From Icerya purchasi (lineage: Eukaryota; Arthropoda; Insecta; Hemiptera; Monophlebidae), in NCBI GenBank assembly GCA_039619475.1, contig CM077116.1:8294501-8358500 (forward strand): DNA of 64,000 nt, written 5' to 3'. Position numbers and translations under genes: made by a program. Positions 47,945-58,390 of the stretch are shown here, piece after piece; within the stretch, counting starts at the first letter, position 1; each line of letters starts with the position of its first letter. A model generated the notes under the pieces. The model searched no databases. It saw only the letters and a program-made list of their open reading frames with translations, and was not told the DNA's origin.

Positions 47945-48140
47945 TACCTGCACGAACTGGGTTGATGCCCAGTTTGTAGGCTTCCTTCCGACACAGAGTT
48001 GAAAAAGAGACGAGAGAAATACCTGCACGAACTGGGTTGATGACCAGTTTGTAGGCTTCCTTCCGATATATTGTTAAACCAGAGACGGGAGAAATACCTG
48101 CACGAACTGGGTTGACGACCAGTTTGTAGGCTTCCTTCCA
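47945..48140 (-). repeat. Three 75-bp-period repeats with stem-loops in the ORF1-ORF2 spacer
   Basis: A conserved core of about 46 bp (TACCTGCACGAACTGGGTTG through AGTTTGTAGGCTTCCTTCC) starts at 47945, 48020 and 48095, separated by variable spacers, with period exactly 75. Each core contains a small dyad: AACTGGG-TTGATG-CCCAGTT in the first copy, and AACTGG/CCAGTT stems in the others. The period equals 25 codons. In one minus-strand frame that overlaps the end of ORF1, the repeats read as EGSLQTGxQPSSCRYF three times. The spacing could reflect coding in that frame or structured RNA between the ORFs. Confidence 0.9.
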
Positions 48141-48346
48141 TAATGATATAGCTATGTAGCATGAAGGAAAAATGGAATAAAATTCGAACTGAGGAAAGTT
48201 TTGAATTGATGATTCCTGAGCGAACAGTTATCTTTGGCGAAACGGACGCAAAAGAAAAAAGGAGAAATAAGAGTAACAAGTATAGAATGGGATGCTGGAA
48301 GATGGTCAAAAAGGAGAAAGAAAGAACAAAGGATGAAAGAGGTGGT

Positions 48347-49768
48347 CTAGTTGAAATGAACGTGATTGGATAGGAAGGCTGAAAGATTATCAAGGAATGA
48401 GGAGGAGGAGGATATGTTAAAGGAGGCAAGAAGTTCCATGATAGCTGCGGAAATATGGGAGACAACAAAGGAAGAATCGTTTAGAGAGGAATTAGGAGAA
48501 AGAATAGGAGGAACTGGTAAGGGACTGGAAGATATGGGGGGGTTGGATTGGGGGGAGTCGTTGCGATTCAGTGCACAACCATTTAGTGGTAAATGAGAGT
48601 AAAGGGATGGAACGAAAGGAAATTGAGGAGAAGGCTTTGAGTAGGATTTGGGTTTGGAAGTTTTGTGGAAAGTGGGGGATTTGGGACGTGGAAGAGAGGG
48701 GAATTTAGAAGTTTTTGGGGAGACGTTTAGAGAGGAAATAGGGGCTGCGACGCGATTAGCATAGGAGAAGGCTGGAGAGGCGGAACTGGAGGATTTAATT
48801 TTAACGGCTTCGTGAAAGGAGATGTTCTCGAAAGCCATGATTCTTTTTATGTCCTTCTGCCGCTGCCATTCGGGACAGGCTTGATCGGAAGCGCTGTGAC
48901 TACCTTTGCAGTTGCGACAAAAAGGAGGCTCCTGGAGATTTGTACAATCAGAGAAAGAATGTTTAGAGGAACAATGGGAACATGAGGGAAGAGAGCTGCG
49001 GCAATGGCGTGCAATATGCCCGAAAAGGAAACAATTAGAGCACTGAGTGGGAGAACGGATACTTGGGGACACTGTAAAACGAAGTTTGTAAATGGATACA
49101 AACTCAGGGAGAGAGGATTTGGCAAATTTTAATTCGACACTTCTGGTGGGAACTTTGGTTCCATCGGAAGAGCGAAGGATGCGACGAATAGATACTATAG
49201 GAATAGACGTAACAAGCCCTTCTTTAATTTCCTCAACAGAGAAAGAAGGATGAACTCCAGAAATAACACCAATTCTGTATAGAGTATTGTGGGGAATGAA
49301 AGCCTTCAGGTCGTTAGAATTGAAGAAGGAGCGATTGTTTAGAAAGTCGTTGGCGGTGGAAATGGAGGGGAAGATAACAGAGATACGCCCTCTACCCTGA
49401 GGAGTAATGTCAGAGAAGGAGGTGGAAATTTTGCTGGTGAGCCTAGCCAGCGCAAGCGGGTGGAAATTTCCAATGTTTTTATTGTCAGAGGTGTTCTCAA
49501 CGAAAACTTTGAATGGTCCTGGGTATTTGGACGGAAAAGTGTTTTCAAAAGTATCGTGAATATGATCGGAGTTAATAGTGTTGCTGTTATTATTATTGTT
49601 ACTGTTATTATCGTTATTGTTACTACTACTATAACTGCTGTTATTATTAATATTATTATTATCATTATTGTTATTGTTATTGTCATTACTATTATTATTA
49701 TTAATATTATTATTATTATTATTATTACTATTATTATCGAAAATGTTTATTCTCGCTTGAAATTGCAA
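48347..49768 (-). CDS. LINE ORF1, gag-like protein with three zinc knuckles
   Basis: This is the nucleic-acid-binding protein of the LINE ribonucleoprotein. The frame has 473 codons. The first ten come from flanking genomic DNA and the target duplication (the ATG at 49766-49768 lies outside the element), so that start is accidental. Residues 11-68 are almost all Asn, with some Ser and Asp, from an AAT/AAC microsatellite. Residues about 85-240 probably form the RRM-like region of such ORF1 proteins. Three knuckles follow: C-x2-C-x4-H-x4-C at 243-256, C-x2-C-x3-H-x4-C at about 263-275, and C-x2-C-x3-H-x6-C at about 284-298. The tail is Ser/Pro-rich. The frame has no stops. The genuine N-terminus may be missing. 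Confidence 0.85.
   Translation of the reverse strand: MQFQARINIFDNNSNNNNNNNINNNNSNDNNNNNNDNNNINNNSSYSSSNNNDNNSNNNNNSNTINSDHIHDTFENTFPSKYPGPFKVFVENTSDNKNIGNFHPLALARLTSKISTSFSDITPQGRGRISVIFPSISTANDFLNNRSFFNSNDLKAFIPHNTLYRIGVISGVHPSFSVEEIKEGLVTSIPIVSIRRILRSSDGTKVPTRSVELKFAKSSLPEFVSIYKLRFTVSPSIRSPTQCSNCFLFGHIARHCRSSLPSCSHCSSKHSFSDCTNLQEPPFCRNCKGSHSASDQACPEWQRQKDIKRIMAFENISFHEAVKIKSSSSASPAFSYANRVAAPISSLNVSPKTSKFPSLPRPKSPTFHKTSKPKSYSKPSPQFPFVPSLYSHLPLNGCALNRNDSPQSNPPISSSPLPVPPILSPNSSLNDSSFVVSHISAAIMELLASFNISSSSSFLDNLSAFLSNHVHFN
49561..49737. repeat. (ATT/GTT/ACT)n trinucleotide microsatellite inside the LINE
   Basis: On the minus strand it encodes the Asn/Ser/Asp run at the start of ORF1. It abuts the 5' junction of the element. 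Confidence 0.9.
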
Positions 49769-49829
49769 TGCTCTAGGAAAAAGCTAGCAACCGGTTGTTT
49801 CCCTAATTATTATAAAACCGAGCACTTAC

Positions 49830-49959
49830 TTTTCTCCTCTATCCGGATCTTTATACAATGATATCTTCGGCTCCGGATAAACTCCTTCTACGCGGCAGGA
49901 TACGTTAATTTTGTCGATGTCTTGCTTTAGATAAAAAAAATCCATTCTCTTCTCCGATA
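49830..49959 (-). CDS. Exon encoding part of an immunoglobulin-like domain
   Basis: A 130-bp exon on the minus strand. The acceptor is a T-run ending TTTTTTCAG (AG at 49961-49960). The donor is GAAAA|GTAAGT (49829-49824). It is open in one frame, entering in phase 1 and leaving in phase 2 (42 complete codons). The product includes INVSCRVEGVYPEPKISLYK. The pattern V-x-C-x-V-x-G-x-Y-P-x-P-x-(6)-Y is typical of the B-C strands of a C-type Ig domain, as in cell-surface or secreted Ig proteins of insects. The domain must continue in exons not identified here. The I-like LINE lies in the following intron, 75 bp past the donor and in the same direction as the gene. Confidence 0.7.
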
Positions 49960-50048
49960 CTGAAAAAAACAAAAATGAATACACGTCAATATTGAAAAAA
50001 CAACACGGGTATGTGTTAAGCACCGAAAAGCAGAGCTATGACGCAATT

Positions 50049-50049
50049 A

Positions 50050-50082
<33 letters not shown>

Positions 50083-50093
50083 TATATACATAT
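50049..50093. repeat. (TA)n tract
   Basis: TA run with one TG interruption, in the intron upstream of the Ig-like exon. Confidence 0.85.
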
Positions 50094-51155
50094 TTGGAAG
50101 AAAAAGTTTAAAAGTTTAGATAATCAATATTGTCTTTAAAATTACAATGATGTACATGTTTAAAATGTATTTCTATTTTTTCCAACTTCCGCAACCAAAC
50201 TATGTCATTTACTAGAATTCACCTACTTTTCCTGTTTTTCACCTTAGATGAGATTTAAATTAATCAGTAATTCCGCATGTTTATTATTTTTGTTGTGAAA
50301 TGGATTGTTGGGTAATGAATTTTTAAGGTTTTTTTTGGTTCGATGAGGAGGGTTATTTTAAATTCTATATTCTACGTCATTTTGGTGTTTTTAGCGATTT
50401 TCACGAAAACTACTATACGAATGTGTATTTTCCGAAAAAGCGCTTAGACGGCACAATCTCACCTGTTGTGAACCATTAGTCGGGACATTGTTATGTATGG
50501 AAAGCTGAAAAGAAATGTGGATAATTTACTATATTGGAAAAATAATCATTGTGCGCAACAAATGCCTTCGGCACGTGAAATGTTTAGGCCACGGTTCAAA
50601 ATTAATATTTGCCTTTTTTAAAATTAAAATTATTTCCGCTTTCTGCATTCTTATTGGTTCTTATTAATCGTGTATTGTAAATTAATATTTTTCTCAATGT
50701 ATTTTAAATCGCCTCCGTCGCATAGTTCTTTGGCTGATGACATAGGGTAGCGCCGAAAAAACATTTTAATAGCTAAATACTTTTTCATATATCCCCCCCC
50801 CCCGTATAAGATTATAGTATTATTAATTTATTATCTAATAAATGTTTACGCAAGTAGCTCGTATGGGACCGACCACTGCTGATCGGTACGACTTTTACAT
50901 TTGAATTAATAGGTAATAGGCAGCGAATAGACGCGTAACATTTCCATCGATGACGAGCTTTCCACTATGCGGAATTTCCTTCATTGCAACCTATCGTGGT
51001 AATTAACATTTGGAATTTTAAGTTTCTGGCTATTTTAAAAATTATTTTCCTTTCCAATCTGTCTTTCTATTGGTAATACTTTAAGTGTCAATGGCGTTCG
51101 TTATACATTAATCAAAACTGTTCTATAGAGATTCTATTTTTACATTTTAATAACT
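50094..51155. other. AT-rich non-coding DNA
   Basis: Nothing was recognised apart from a C9 run near 50795. The passage ATTTCCATCGATGACGAGCTT (50941) resembles one at 2331, probably an old dispersed repeat. Confidence 0.4.
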
Positions 51156-51163
51156 ACTGCGTG

Positions 51164-51509
51164 GGGCACCGTATTTGAGGGGGGTTTTCCGCCGCCCCCC
51201 CGAAATGTCTGCGGAATAAATAACTGCTTGAATTAAATGGACCGAAATTCAGAATAAATTTATTCGTTTTCAATTTTTGATAAAAGAAGAAAAGAAAACT
51301 AAAATTTTTACGAATTCTATGAAAACGACTATTTTTTGTTTCTATTGTAGTGTTCACATATTCCATATACAATAATTGACTACAAAGCTTTAGTGTACCA
51401 TTTATAAATAAATATATTTCATGATAACACACACACACACACATATAGTATAATTATAAAAATATTTTCCTAACCCCCACCCCGAAATTTTGGTCTAGAT
51501 ATGGCCCTA
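51164..51509 (+). mobile_element. MITE of the GGGCCGTATTTGAGG family, complete copy
   Basis: It starts GGGCACCGTATTTGAGG and ends TGGTCTAGATATGGCCCTA. The flanking 8-mers ACTGCGTG (51156-51163) and TCTGCGTG (51510-51517) match at 7 of 8 positions. The 346 bp are non-coding. This is the cleanest reference for the family copies at 40, 5185, 11315 and 11389. Confidence 0.85.
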
Positions 51510-52115
51510 TCTGCGTGTATACTCACGTGATATTACCGCTACTCCGGTACCCTTTTGATTAAACGAGGAATCATTAACATCAGCTTCAATAATCAAAGAT
51601 TATGCGTGTACAAACATAAAAAAAACCCACCAACGCCGGGAACATGTAAGCTTTTTCTGAAGTCTTGGTAAAAAATGTGGCAAAATGAACGATCTTACTT
51701 ACAGCACTATTTGAAGTAACACGCTTATACAAACACACACATTAGGTGATAATTTAGAAATAGACTAAACATCTATACTAAAATTATGTATTTCTAGGAC
51801 ATTTGTCCGCTATAGATGTATTTATAACAAGACCTAGTCGATTCTAAGCGAAGAAATTGATTCGAGCAAACGTATTTATGAATACTTAAATTGGAATAGA
51901 CCTTTTAAATACGCATTTATAGAGATAATATCTTTAGAAAAGATGCGTATCGCGTTAAAGGAAAATTTATTAGCTTACTAGGCGCGTCGGAAAAGAACAT
52001 TTTACCAATAAAGAATTTTCTTTCCGGAAAATTTACCAGGTAAAATGAGTGCAACTGAATTGTCGTTAGCCTACACATTTCTGCTATTATTATTGCGGTA
52101 ATAAATTACGTTTAG

Positions 52116-52198
52116 CGCCAGTGAAGATGGAAGTATTTATGTTTGCCGGCGAGAAGTTGCCCTAGATACTGGCTTCACAGATGGTGATACTAAACCGA
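52116..52198 (+). CDS. Candidate penultimate coding exon of an unknown gene
   Basis: A coding-like 83-bp stretch follows TTACGTTTAG (AG at 52114-52115, a weak acceptor) and ends at CCGA|GTAATT. The reading is ASEDGSIYVCRREVALDTGF and a further seven residues, then one base of a split codon. Unspliced, the frame would stop eight bases later (TAA at 52204-52206). Spliced to 52256 it continues. No family was recognised. Confidence 0.45.
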
Positions 52199-52255
52199 GT
52201 AATTAACAATATAAATCGTTCTCCTGATTAAAACGAACTGTTTTTAATTTTTCAG

Positions 52256-52320
52256 ATTTTCCTGCAATTAAGTTGCCGAAAGCAATAGGCGACGAAGAGG
52301 ATAGCAGATGGCACTGTTAG
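52256..52320 (+). CDS. Candidate terminal coding exon joined by a 57-bp intron
   Basis: A strong acceptor (GTTTTTAATTTTTCAG, AG at 52254-52255) opens a 65-bp exon that ends in TAG. Joined to the preceding exon it restores a codon (A + AT = Asn) and reads NFPAIKLPKAIGDEEDSRWH plus a final Cys. The two exons have matching phase and coding-like composition, and the intron length is near the lower limit in insects. The first AATAAA noticed downstream is at 52753. The gene's earlier exons lie upstream. Confidence 0.45.
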
Positions 52321-52462
52321 CGATGGAATTTGATTGGAAAATCGATGTTATTTTCGTCTGAATAGCGAATCATAAGTGTAGCTGAAATGTGCCAACTTTA
52401 AAGAATTTTTTTTCTGACTGTAATTTGTTATATTTCGAAATTATAACTCTGTTTCTTATGCT

Positions 52463-52465
<3 letters not shown>

Positions 52466-52498
<33 letters not shown>
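52466..52498. repeat. (GA)n microsatellite
   Basis: 33 bp of alternating GA, shortly downstream of the candidate terminal exon. Confidence 0.95.
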
Positions 52499-52499
<1 letters not shown>

Positions 52500-52691
52500 G
52501 CAATAATCGAGCTAGTCTGATTCTTCCTACAAAGGTGCGGTGTGTTGCTAGTGGGGGACTTTTTTTTGCTTACACAATTTCTTAGGAACGATTTTGAATT
52601 AATTTCAGTTGTCCACTTCCATACTTATTTAGTACATATTTCCTTTGCATTACGGTAGGTGTAAAAAATCGATGTAACTAAACCGATACTA

Positions 52692-52748
52692 AAAAAATCA
52701 ATTTATTCGTACGTGCAAAGAAATCAATTTATTCGTACGTGCAAAGAA
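52692..52748. repeat. Two-copy tandem duplication of 27 bp
   Basis: The phrase AATCAATTTATTCGTACGTG plus CAAAGA occurs twice without change, a recent slippage-type duplication. Confidence 0.85.
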
Positions 52749-52759
52749 ATTAAATAAAA

Positions 52760-54990
52760 AATTAAATAGAAAAAACAAAAATGTAGAAAATAAAAGTATC
52801 TTTTGGTTTTTTTATTATTTAACTCAATTTCTTTACGCATGCGAATACATTTATTTTTTGTAGTATCGCTTTAATTATATCGATTTTCACTTTACAGCTA
52901 TCTTAATGTAAGGGAAAATTTCTCTCACCGGTTTATGTCCGATAGGTGGTAGATGAAATACGTATCGCTAAATGGTGTTGCCGGGGGTCTGGGTAAATTA
53001 TTCATAATTGGTTGAGCGCGACGCATTATTTCAGGTGAAAATTTAAGCAACCATTCAGGCATCGCTGTTCAGCAAATAAGTCAAGGAGAATGCAGGCGCG
53101 CGCTTTATGAGGAACCTTCGATTAAAACAATTTTTAACTCCGTATTAATTATAATTTCACTTTAGGCAACGATATGAAATATTTAAAAAATTTCTTCTTA
53201 CCGGGTATAATGTATTTTTAACAATTCGTGTATAAACGGATATATGTTCTTAAACCGGAATCGAATAAACGACTATTCCGGGCGTATGGCCGGCTGGGAT
53301 TTAGCTAATTGTCTAACCGATAAACACGATTTTACGGCAATCTTTTATAAAGATGTAAATCAAAACATTTGCTTATTTAGTAGGTTAAGAAACATATATC
53401 TTCGTCGATGTAATTAAACATTTAAATTTATTTAAATGAATAATTTTCTGCTTAAGACTCTATACATTTTATCGTGCAACAAGTGTGCATCCATCGGTCT
53501 GCTTTCCGGGATTTAAAATGTGATTAAATTTTATGATTTTTTTGCGTTTTTGCAAATTTCAATGGTACATACAGACTTATCAAAAGTTTTTTCTGAATGA
53601 CTAGTCCATGCGCTGACAAAGTACGAAGTTCCAAATTTGCGTGCATTACCGATCCCGAGATTTTGTGTTTTAATTTAACCTCGTTTTCTCTTCGGGATTT
53701 TGATTTTTTTGCGATTTCTAGCGCTAGTTACGGACTTTTTAAAATTCCGTTATCGGTCAGCATTTAACAGCCACGGGGAATCTACGAACTATCTGTCACG
53801 TTTGTATTCATAACGGTTGGCGGGTTTCAGTGATGTCGCGTTTTTCATGTGTGTTTTATTCTCCCCGTAGTTACCCACGTTAGGTGTTGAATTATCAAAC
53901 GTTCTTTCTTAATATAGCCTATACGAACCTACATGCCGAAAGTTCCGAGTTGGGGCTCACTGTGGTCTTTTTGTATTTTTAACTTTCCGTTTTTATACTA
54001 TCTGAGATATTGGATTTTTTTTTTTGCAACCTCTGACGCTGGATATGGAATTGTCAAAAATCTTTTTTTAGTGATCGCGCCTAATCGTTGGGGAAAGATG
54101 TTTAAATATTTAACAACTCCAGCATTTGATGTACTAAAAAAAGATCGAGAATTAACTGTCAGGTACATTTTTCTCTCACTTTCATGCAAATTCGGCAATA
54201 AGCCCTTATTTTGAAAATTTCTCCTTCTTTCTCCTACACCATCGCTTGATTTTTTATCGAATATGCGATATCTCTGCCTGGATTGGTATGCCTAGACCGT
54301 GTGAGGGAGCTGATAGGAAGCCACCCTTCAGGCTGACTCATATTCATTGTGAGTTTTGGGCATTATGTATCGTTTCCCGGCCCGCAGACTGCCGCATCCT
54401 TTCCAGTGTCGCAGACTGCTGTAGACATATCGCAACCTAATACGATTTTTTACTTATTTAGTTTTTATTTCCATTTTTTTCCCTATCATCACCGGTTAAG
54501 TATACTTTTTATACGGAAAATGAGAAATAAAAAAAATATATATATATAATTGCGTGCCCATACGCAAACTCTGCTTGATTCATCCAAGTCGACTTTCTTT
54601 ATATACCTGCTCAGAATCACTGTTGCATTCCAGGTCGTACTTGATTCCTTAACAAGTTTCGCTAGCGGCTGATTCATTAATAAATTTTCAGCCCATAATA
54701 TCTATCGCAAAATGTTAATTTTAAAACATGAAATCCCTGAGGTTTACTTCCAATCCTTCCTCTTTTTATTATCAAATTTATCCGGGTCCTATCTCATTTG
54801 TCCTGTTCGTGCCGTTACCTGTTCTGTAATACGTCTCCGTATCAATCGCAATTTTTTTCCTTTTTTTCAACTTTTCATTCTCGCACCGTATAATTTTTTG
54901 CCTCGCTTCAGATTCGAGTCTCTTCTAGGTATATACCTAATCTGAGATTGAAGTAGGTACCAGAGAATTTTGGGAAAGTAAAGGCGGCCG
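52760..54990. other. AT-rich DNA with no firm feature
   Basis: A stretch near 53660-53720 and another near 54000-54060 share a degenerate style (GAG-TTTTGT..TTTTTTGC..CT..CGCT..) suggesting an old repeat. Open frames at 53933-54214 and 54246-54440 show no splice or domain support. Confidence 0.35.
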
Positions 54991-55009
54991 AGGCAAAGAA
55001 ACTGGCGTC

Positions 55010-55120
55010 CCTACTCTCATTAGTGCCTAGTATAAAGGTGAACATTAACTTCACAATCCATGAAACCTTTTCAAGAGAGAGTATGGCACTTATTTTACCT
55101 TTCTTTTACCGTATAGTCTC
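55010..55120. repeat. (TTTAC)n-tailed dispersed repeat, copy C
   Basis: Landmarks are TACTCTCATTAGTGCCTAGT, GTGAACATTAACTTCACAAT, AGAGAGTATGGCACTTATTT and TACCTTTC. It is collinear with the copies at 41700 and 41888. Confidence 0.65.
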
Positions 55121-55709
55121 GCTATAGCTGAAAAATAATAATAATAACCGAGAAACCTACTTATTTGCCGGGCCCATTCATTTCATTAATGATCTCAGTC
55201 AATATTAGACGAATACTGAATATTGGTATAGGAATCGATATCGGATCTCCTTTGTTTCGGAATGCGGTGAATGAAATTTTTATTTCATTTTCACAGATCG
55301 TGATGTGTTTAAAGTGCAATCGACTGGAGCGGGGAAAAGCTGAAGTAGCGTCATCGACGGCCTTGCTTCGGAATTACTTAGTTGCGATAACTTAATTTAC
55401 GGAATGATAAGTGAGGCCGATTAAGCGTTTGTTGAAGTAAAATTTCATTCGAGTAGGTGCAAATATGTGGAAAGATCATTGGAAATAGCGTATAATGGTA
55501 TCCCTGTCTACATAACAAATTGCTAAAGTTGCACACATTTAAATACGCGCTGGGATGAAGCGAGTGAACGTTGGAAAGGACAAAATGTGTCTGCTCTGCC
55601 CTAATTGAAGCACCAGCCAGGCCGTCAGTTCGCATAAATTAAATTAACCCCTCTGGAATCGGGCCTGCGTTTCGGTTGCTACCGTTGTTCTGTGTTTCCG
55701 ACATCACTT

Positions 55710-55756
<47 letters not shown>
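55710..55756. repeat. (CT)n(CA)n compound microsatellite
   Basis: A run of CT units passes directly into CA units. Confidence 0.95.
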
Positions 55757-55762
<6 letters not shown>

Positions 55763-57190
55763 CTCACCCCAGCTCTTCTTTCACCTGGGTAAACTATTCG
55801 GAATTATTTCACGGGAAACTCCGCGTTTATCGTACATTACACAGATTGTCGTTAAAGAAGCGCTGGACACCGGACGGTAAAATACAGCTAGGACAAGCTG
55901 GTCCACTTACGCTGGCTGCTCGAACGCGTGGTCAACAGGTTCATCTATCAACGTCAGTGAATTTCCTGTTCTACAGCGCCTATGCACGTATGTGGCAACT
56001 TCATTAGTGCAATCCCAACTGAATTCGTCTTACCGGCCTGCTGGAAAATTAGCCGCCACCAATCGTACGAAGTATACTACAAAACGCTATTCTATTTGCC
56101 AGCTTGGTTCTCCTCTTCGAACAATTATCCTCTCTATTATCCCTGAAACCCGTTTTTGTTCTTGGTTTTACTTGCGCGTTTTAATTACAGATCGACATTT
56201 TGAAAAACAAACCAAACGAACGAGCGAAAATCCGTACGCAACTTATCGAAACGGTCTAATTACCAGTACTCGATGGTTGTAGGTATTTTCTCGGACAATT
56301 TTCACGTTAATTCTACTATATGTTCAATGTAAACGTGTTTTATGACTCTGGAGACTATTTTAAAGTTTTTAAGAGGAAACAAGCTTCGTTATAAACAAAG
56401 CAGCTTCATTTTAAATAACCGACATGTTTAAATTTTAGGTTTTCAATATCTGAAATAAGGTTACGGTGGTAATAACGAACGCAACGTAATCGATTTAGCT
56501 TCAGTGATAATAAACATTGCAAACCTCATTTTCGATAAAACTGGAAAGCAAAAAAAAAGTAACTTTCAATGGTCATTATTACGCGTTTGAGATGAAGCAT
56601 TAAAGAAAATAATACGTCGGATTTATTATTTGAAAATTCCCCACTTATCTCGATACAGACACACGCTGAGTACCACAGAATGTATTTGAACGTATAAAGT
56701 TCGATTTGTTTCGAATACAATAAGAACGTAGAGAACATGAACTGAAGAGGAGCATTTCGAAATTTTTCTGGTCAACACTCCGTTTTCGTCTACTGACGAT
56801 CAGGCGTTTTTCATTGGAAGAAGGTGACCAAAGAAGATGAAAAGAAAAAATATGGAGCCGTCAATGGAACCGTTGTCTGAAAAAGCAAAGTGCACAGCCT
56901 GCGGAAACAGAAGCGGCATCGCCCCGTGCCAACTTATTTTACACCTTCTTAACTGTTTTTGTAATTTTGTATTTTTAATCTAAATTTTACTTTGATAAGC
57001 GCTGAATTGATGCGATAATAATAATAAACCATCTTAACCATTCTATTTTCCTCTCACCATTCGCTTATTCTACAAACTGCCCATCTATTTACCCGTTGGC
57101 TTTTCTGGCCTTTAAATGTGATGATGTTCATTTTAATTCTCAGAATTTTTAATTAGCATATTTATGTGAAGATTCTTTCTCCCTTTGCAG

Positions 57191-57327
57191 AACATGCCTA
57201 TCACCGTCTGACGAAAAATCGTTCCGATGTCCCGGCTGAACATTTAATCCGTGTCTGTCGCAATCTAAGGGAAAGTTACACATGGCCAACATTTAAAAAA
57301 TATACCATATCAACAATTGACCCATAG
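57191..57327 (+). CDS. Possible exon after a strong acceptor
   Basis: TTCTTTCTCCCTTTGCAG (AG at 57189-57190) is an excellent 3' splice site. After two bases of a split codon the frame is open for 44 codons to a TAG (HAYHRLTKNRSDVPAEHLIR and onward). The other frame reads TCLSPSDEKSFRCPG then stops. The coding signature fades after about 90 bp. No family was recognised. Confidence 0.25.
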
Positions 57328-58100
57328 TTTCCGTCTCTCTGCTTTAAGTTGCAAATTCATGACACGGTAATCTTGCGTAATTACGAATTTAAGAGAACGT
57401 GCGTTTTGTTCCGATACCTCCCTGTCGATTAAAAAAAGTTAATTTATTACCCGTTAAAAAATGATCGAAGATTTAATAAAATTTATTATCAAACTAATAA
57501 TAGGAGCAATTATTTTTTACATAAGATGTTCTGCAGAGGTTTTGTTTTTATATATAGTAATCGTTTCATGTGAAATACTTAGTATAGTAAAATTATAGGC
57601 TCAGCTTGATAACCTCTCATAATTGTGTTAAAGCCATACAAATAAATAAGTTTAAATGTTTTTTCTATTTCATTTTATAAATTGCGTACTCTAAAATCTT
57701 TCGCAAAAATTAGTTTGCCCACTGGGAAAAATTGGAATCGATTCGGTAATCTATGAGAGAATAGGCGAGTGAAGGTACGGGCAAGGTGCTGGTAAGTAAA
57801 CGAGCTGTTTATAGAATAAGTGAATGATGTGATGAAAATGGTGAAAAAGGAATAAAAAAAAAAAGATTACACAAATGAAAGCTATGGAATTTCCAGAAAT
57901 AGCACTCAGCTGACTCTAATGAATATTTTAGTAAAGGACGTACGAATTTTAAAAAGTAGGATAAAATAAAGATTTAGAAACATCACATATATATAAATAT
58001 ATAAATTTTAGATTTAAACGGGTAATAAGTACCTTCCATGTAGGTAAATACATACTTGTTTGTTAAAAAAGTTTGTTTTATTATAAGTACCTTCCAGTTT

Positions 58101-58102
58101 AC

Positions 58103-58144
<42 letters not shown>
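58101..58144. repeat. (TA)n tract
   Basis: A pure TA run, followed by CTCGGCCCTTCGG and a G-rich/C-rich inverted pair that may be a decayed DNA-element end. Confidence 0.85.
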
Positions 58145-58147
<3 letters not shown>

Positions 58148-58390
58148 CGGCCCTTCGGTACTCGGGAGGGGGTAAGCCCCCTTTACCACCAGGTCTAGTT
58201 CTTCTATAGTTCTTATAAAAGAGTAAACTTTTTCATTGGCTACGGCGTTCGATAAAAAAAAATCTTTATTTACGACAAGATATTTTTTTCGTTACATTTT
58301 CGTCACATAAAATTGTGACATTTTTTTTGGACAAATTTCGTGACAGGACACTTTTCCTGATGACCTCTGACGTAAAAATGGCATAGCCAT

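Larger units (their letters stand above)
43898..49739 (-). mobile_element. I-superfamily non-LTR retrotransposon, 5.84 kb, 15-bp TSD
   Basis: It is flanked by the perfect 15-bp repeat AAAATGTTTATTCTC (43883-43897 and 49740-49754). The 3' end, read on the minus strand, is an A-rich tail with G interruptions. The order is ORF1 (gag-like), a spacer with 75-bp repeats, then ORF2 (endonuclease, reverse transcriptase, RNase H, C-terminal Cys/His region). ORF1 plus RNase H points to the I group rather than Jockey. The 5' junction lies inside an (AAT)n tract encoding Asn, so this copy is either truncated there or begins with a microsatellite. The clean TSD suggests a fairly recent insertion even though ORF2 is broken. 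Confidence 0.95.

Noticed and set aside
47945..48140. CRISPR-like array
   Set aside because: Only three units, cores of about 46 bp, located inside a eukaryotic LINE with no cas genes; the spacers are drifted copies rather than unique inserts.
47671..48468. 265-codon minus-strand frame spanning the 75-bp repeats, considered as a separate gene
   Set aside because: It overlaps ORF1 and the start of ORF2, and outside the repeats it has no domain. I keep it only as a property of the repeats.
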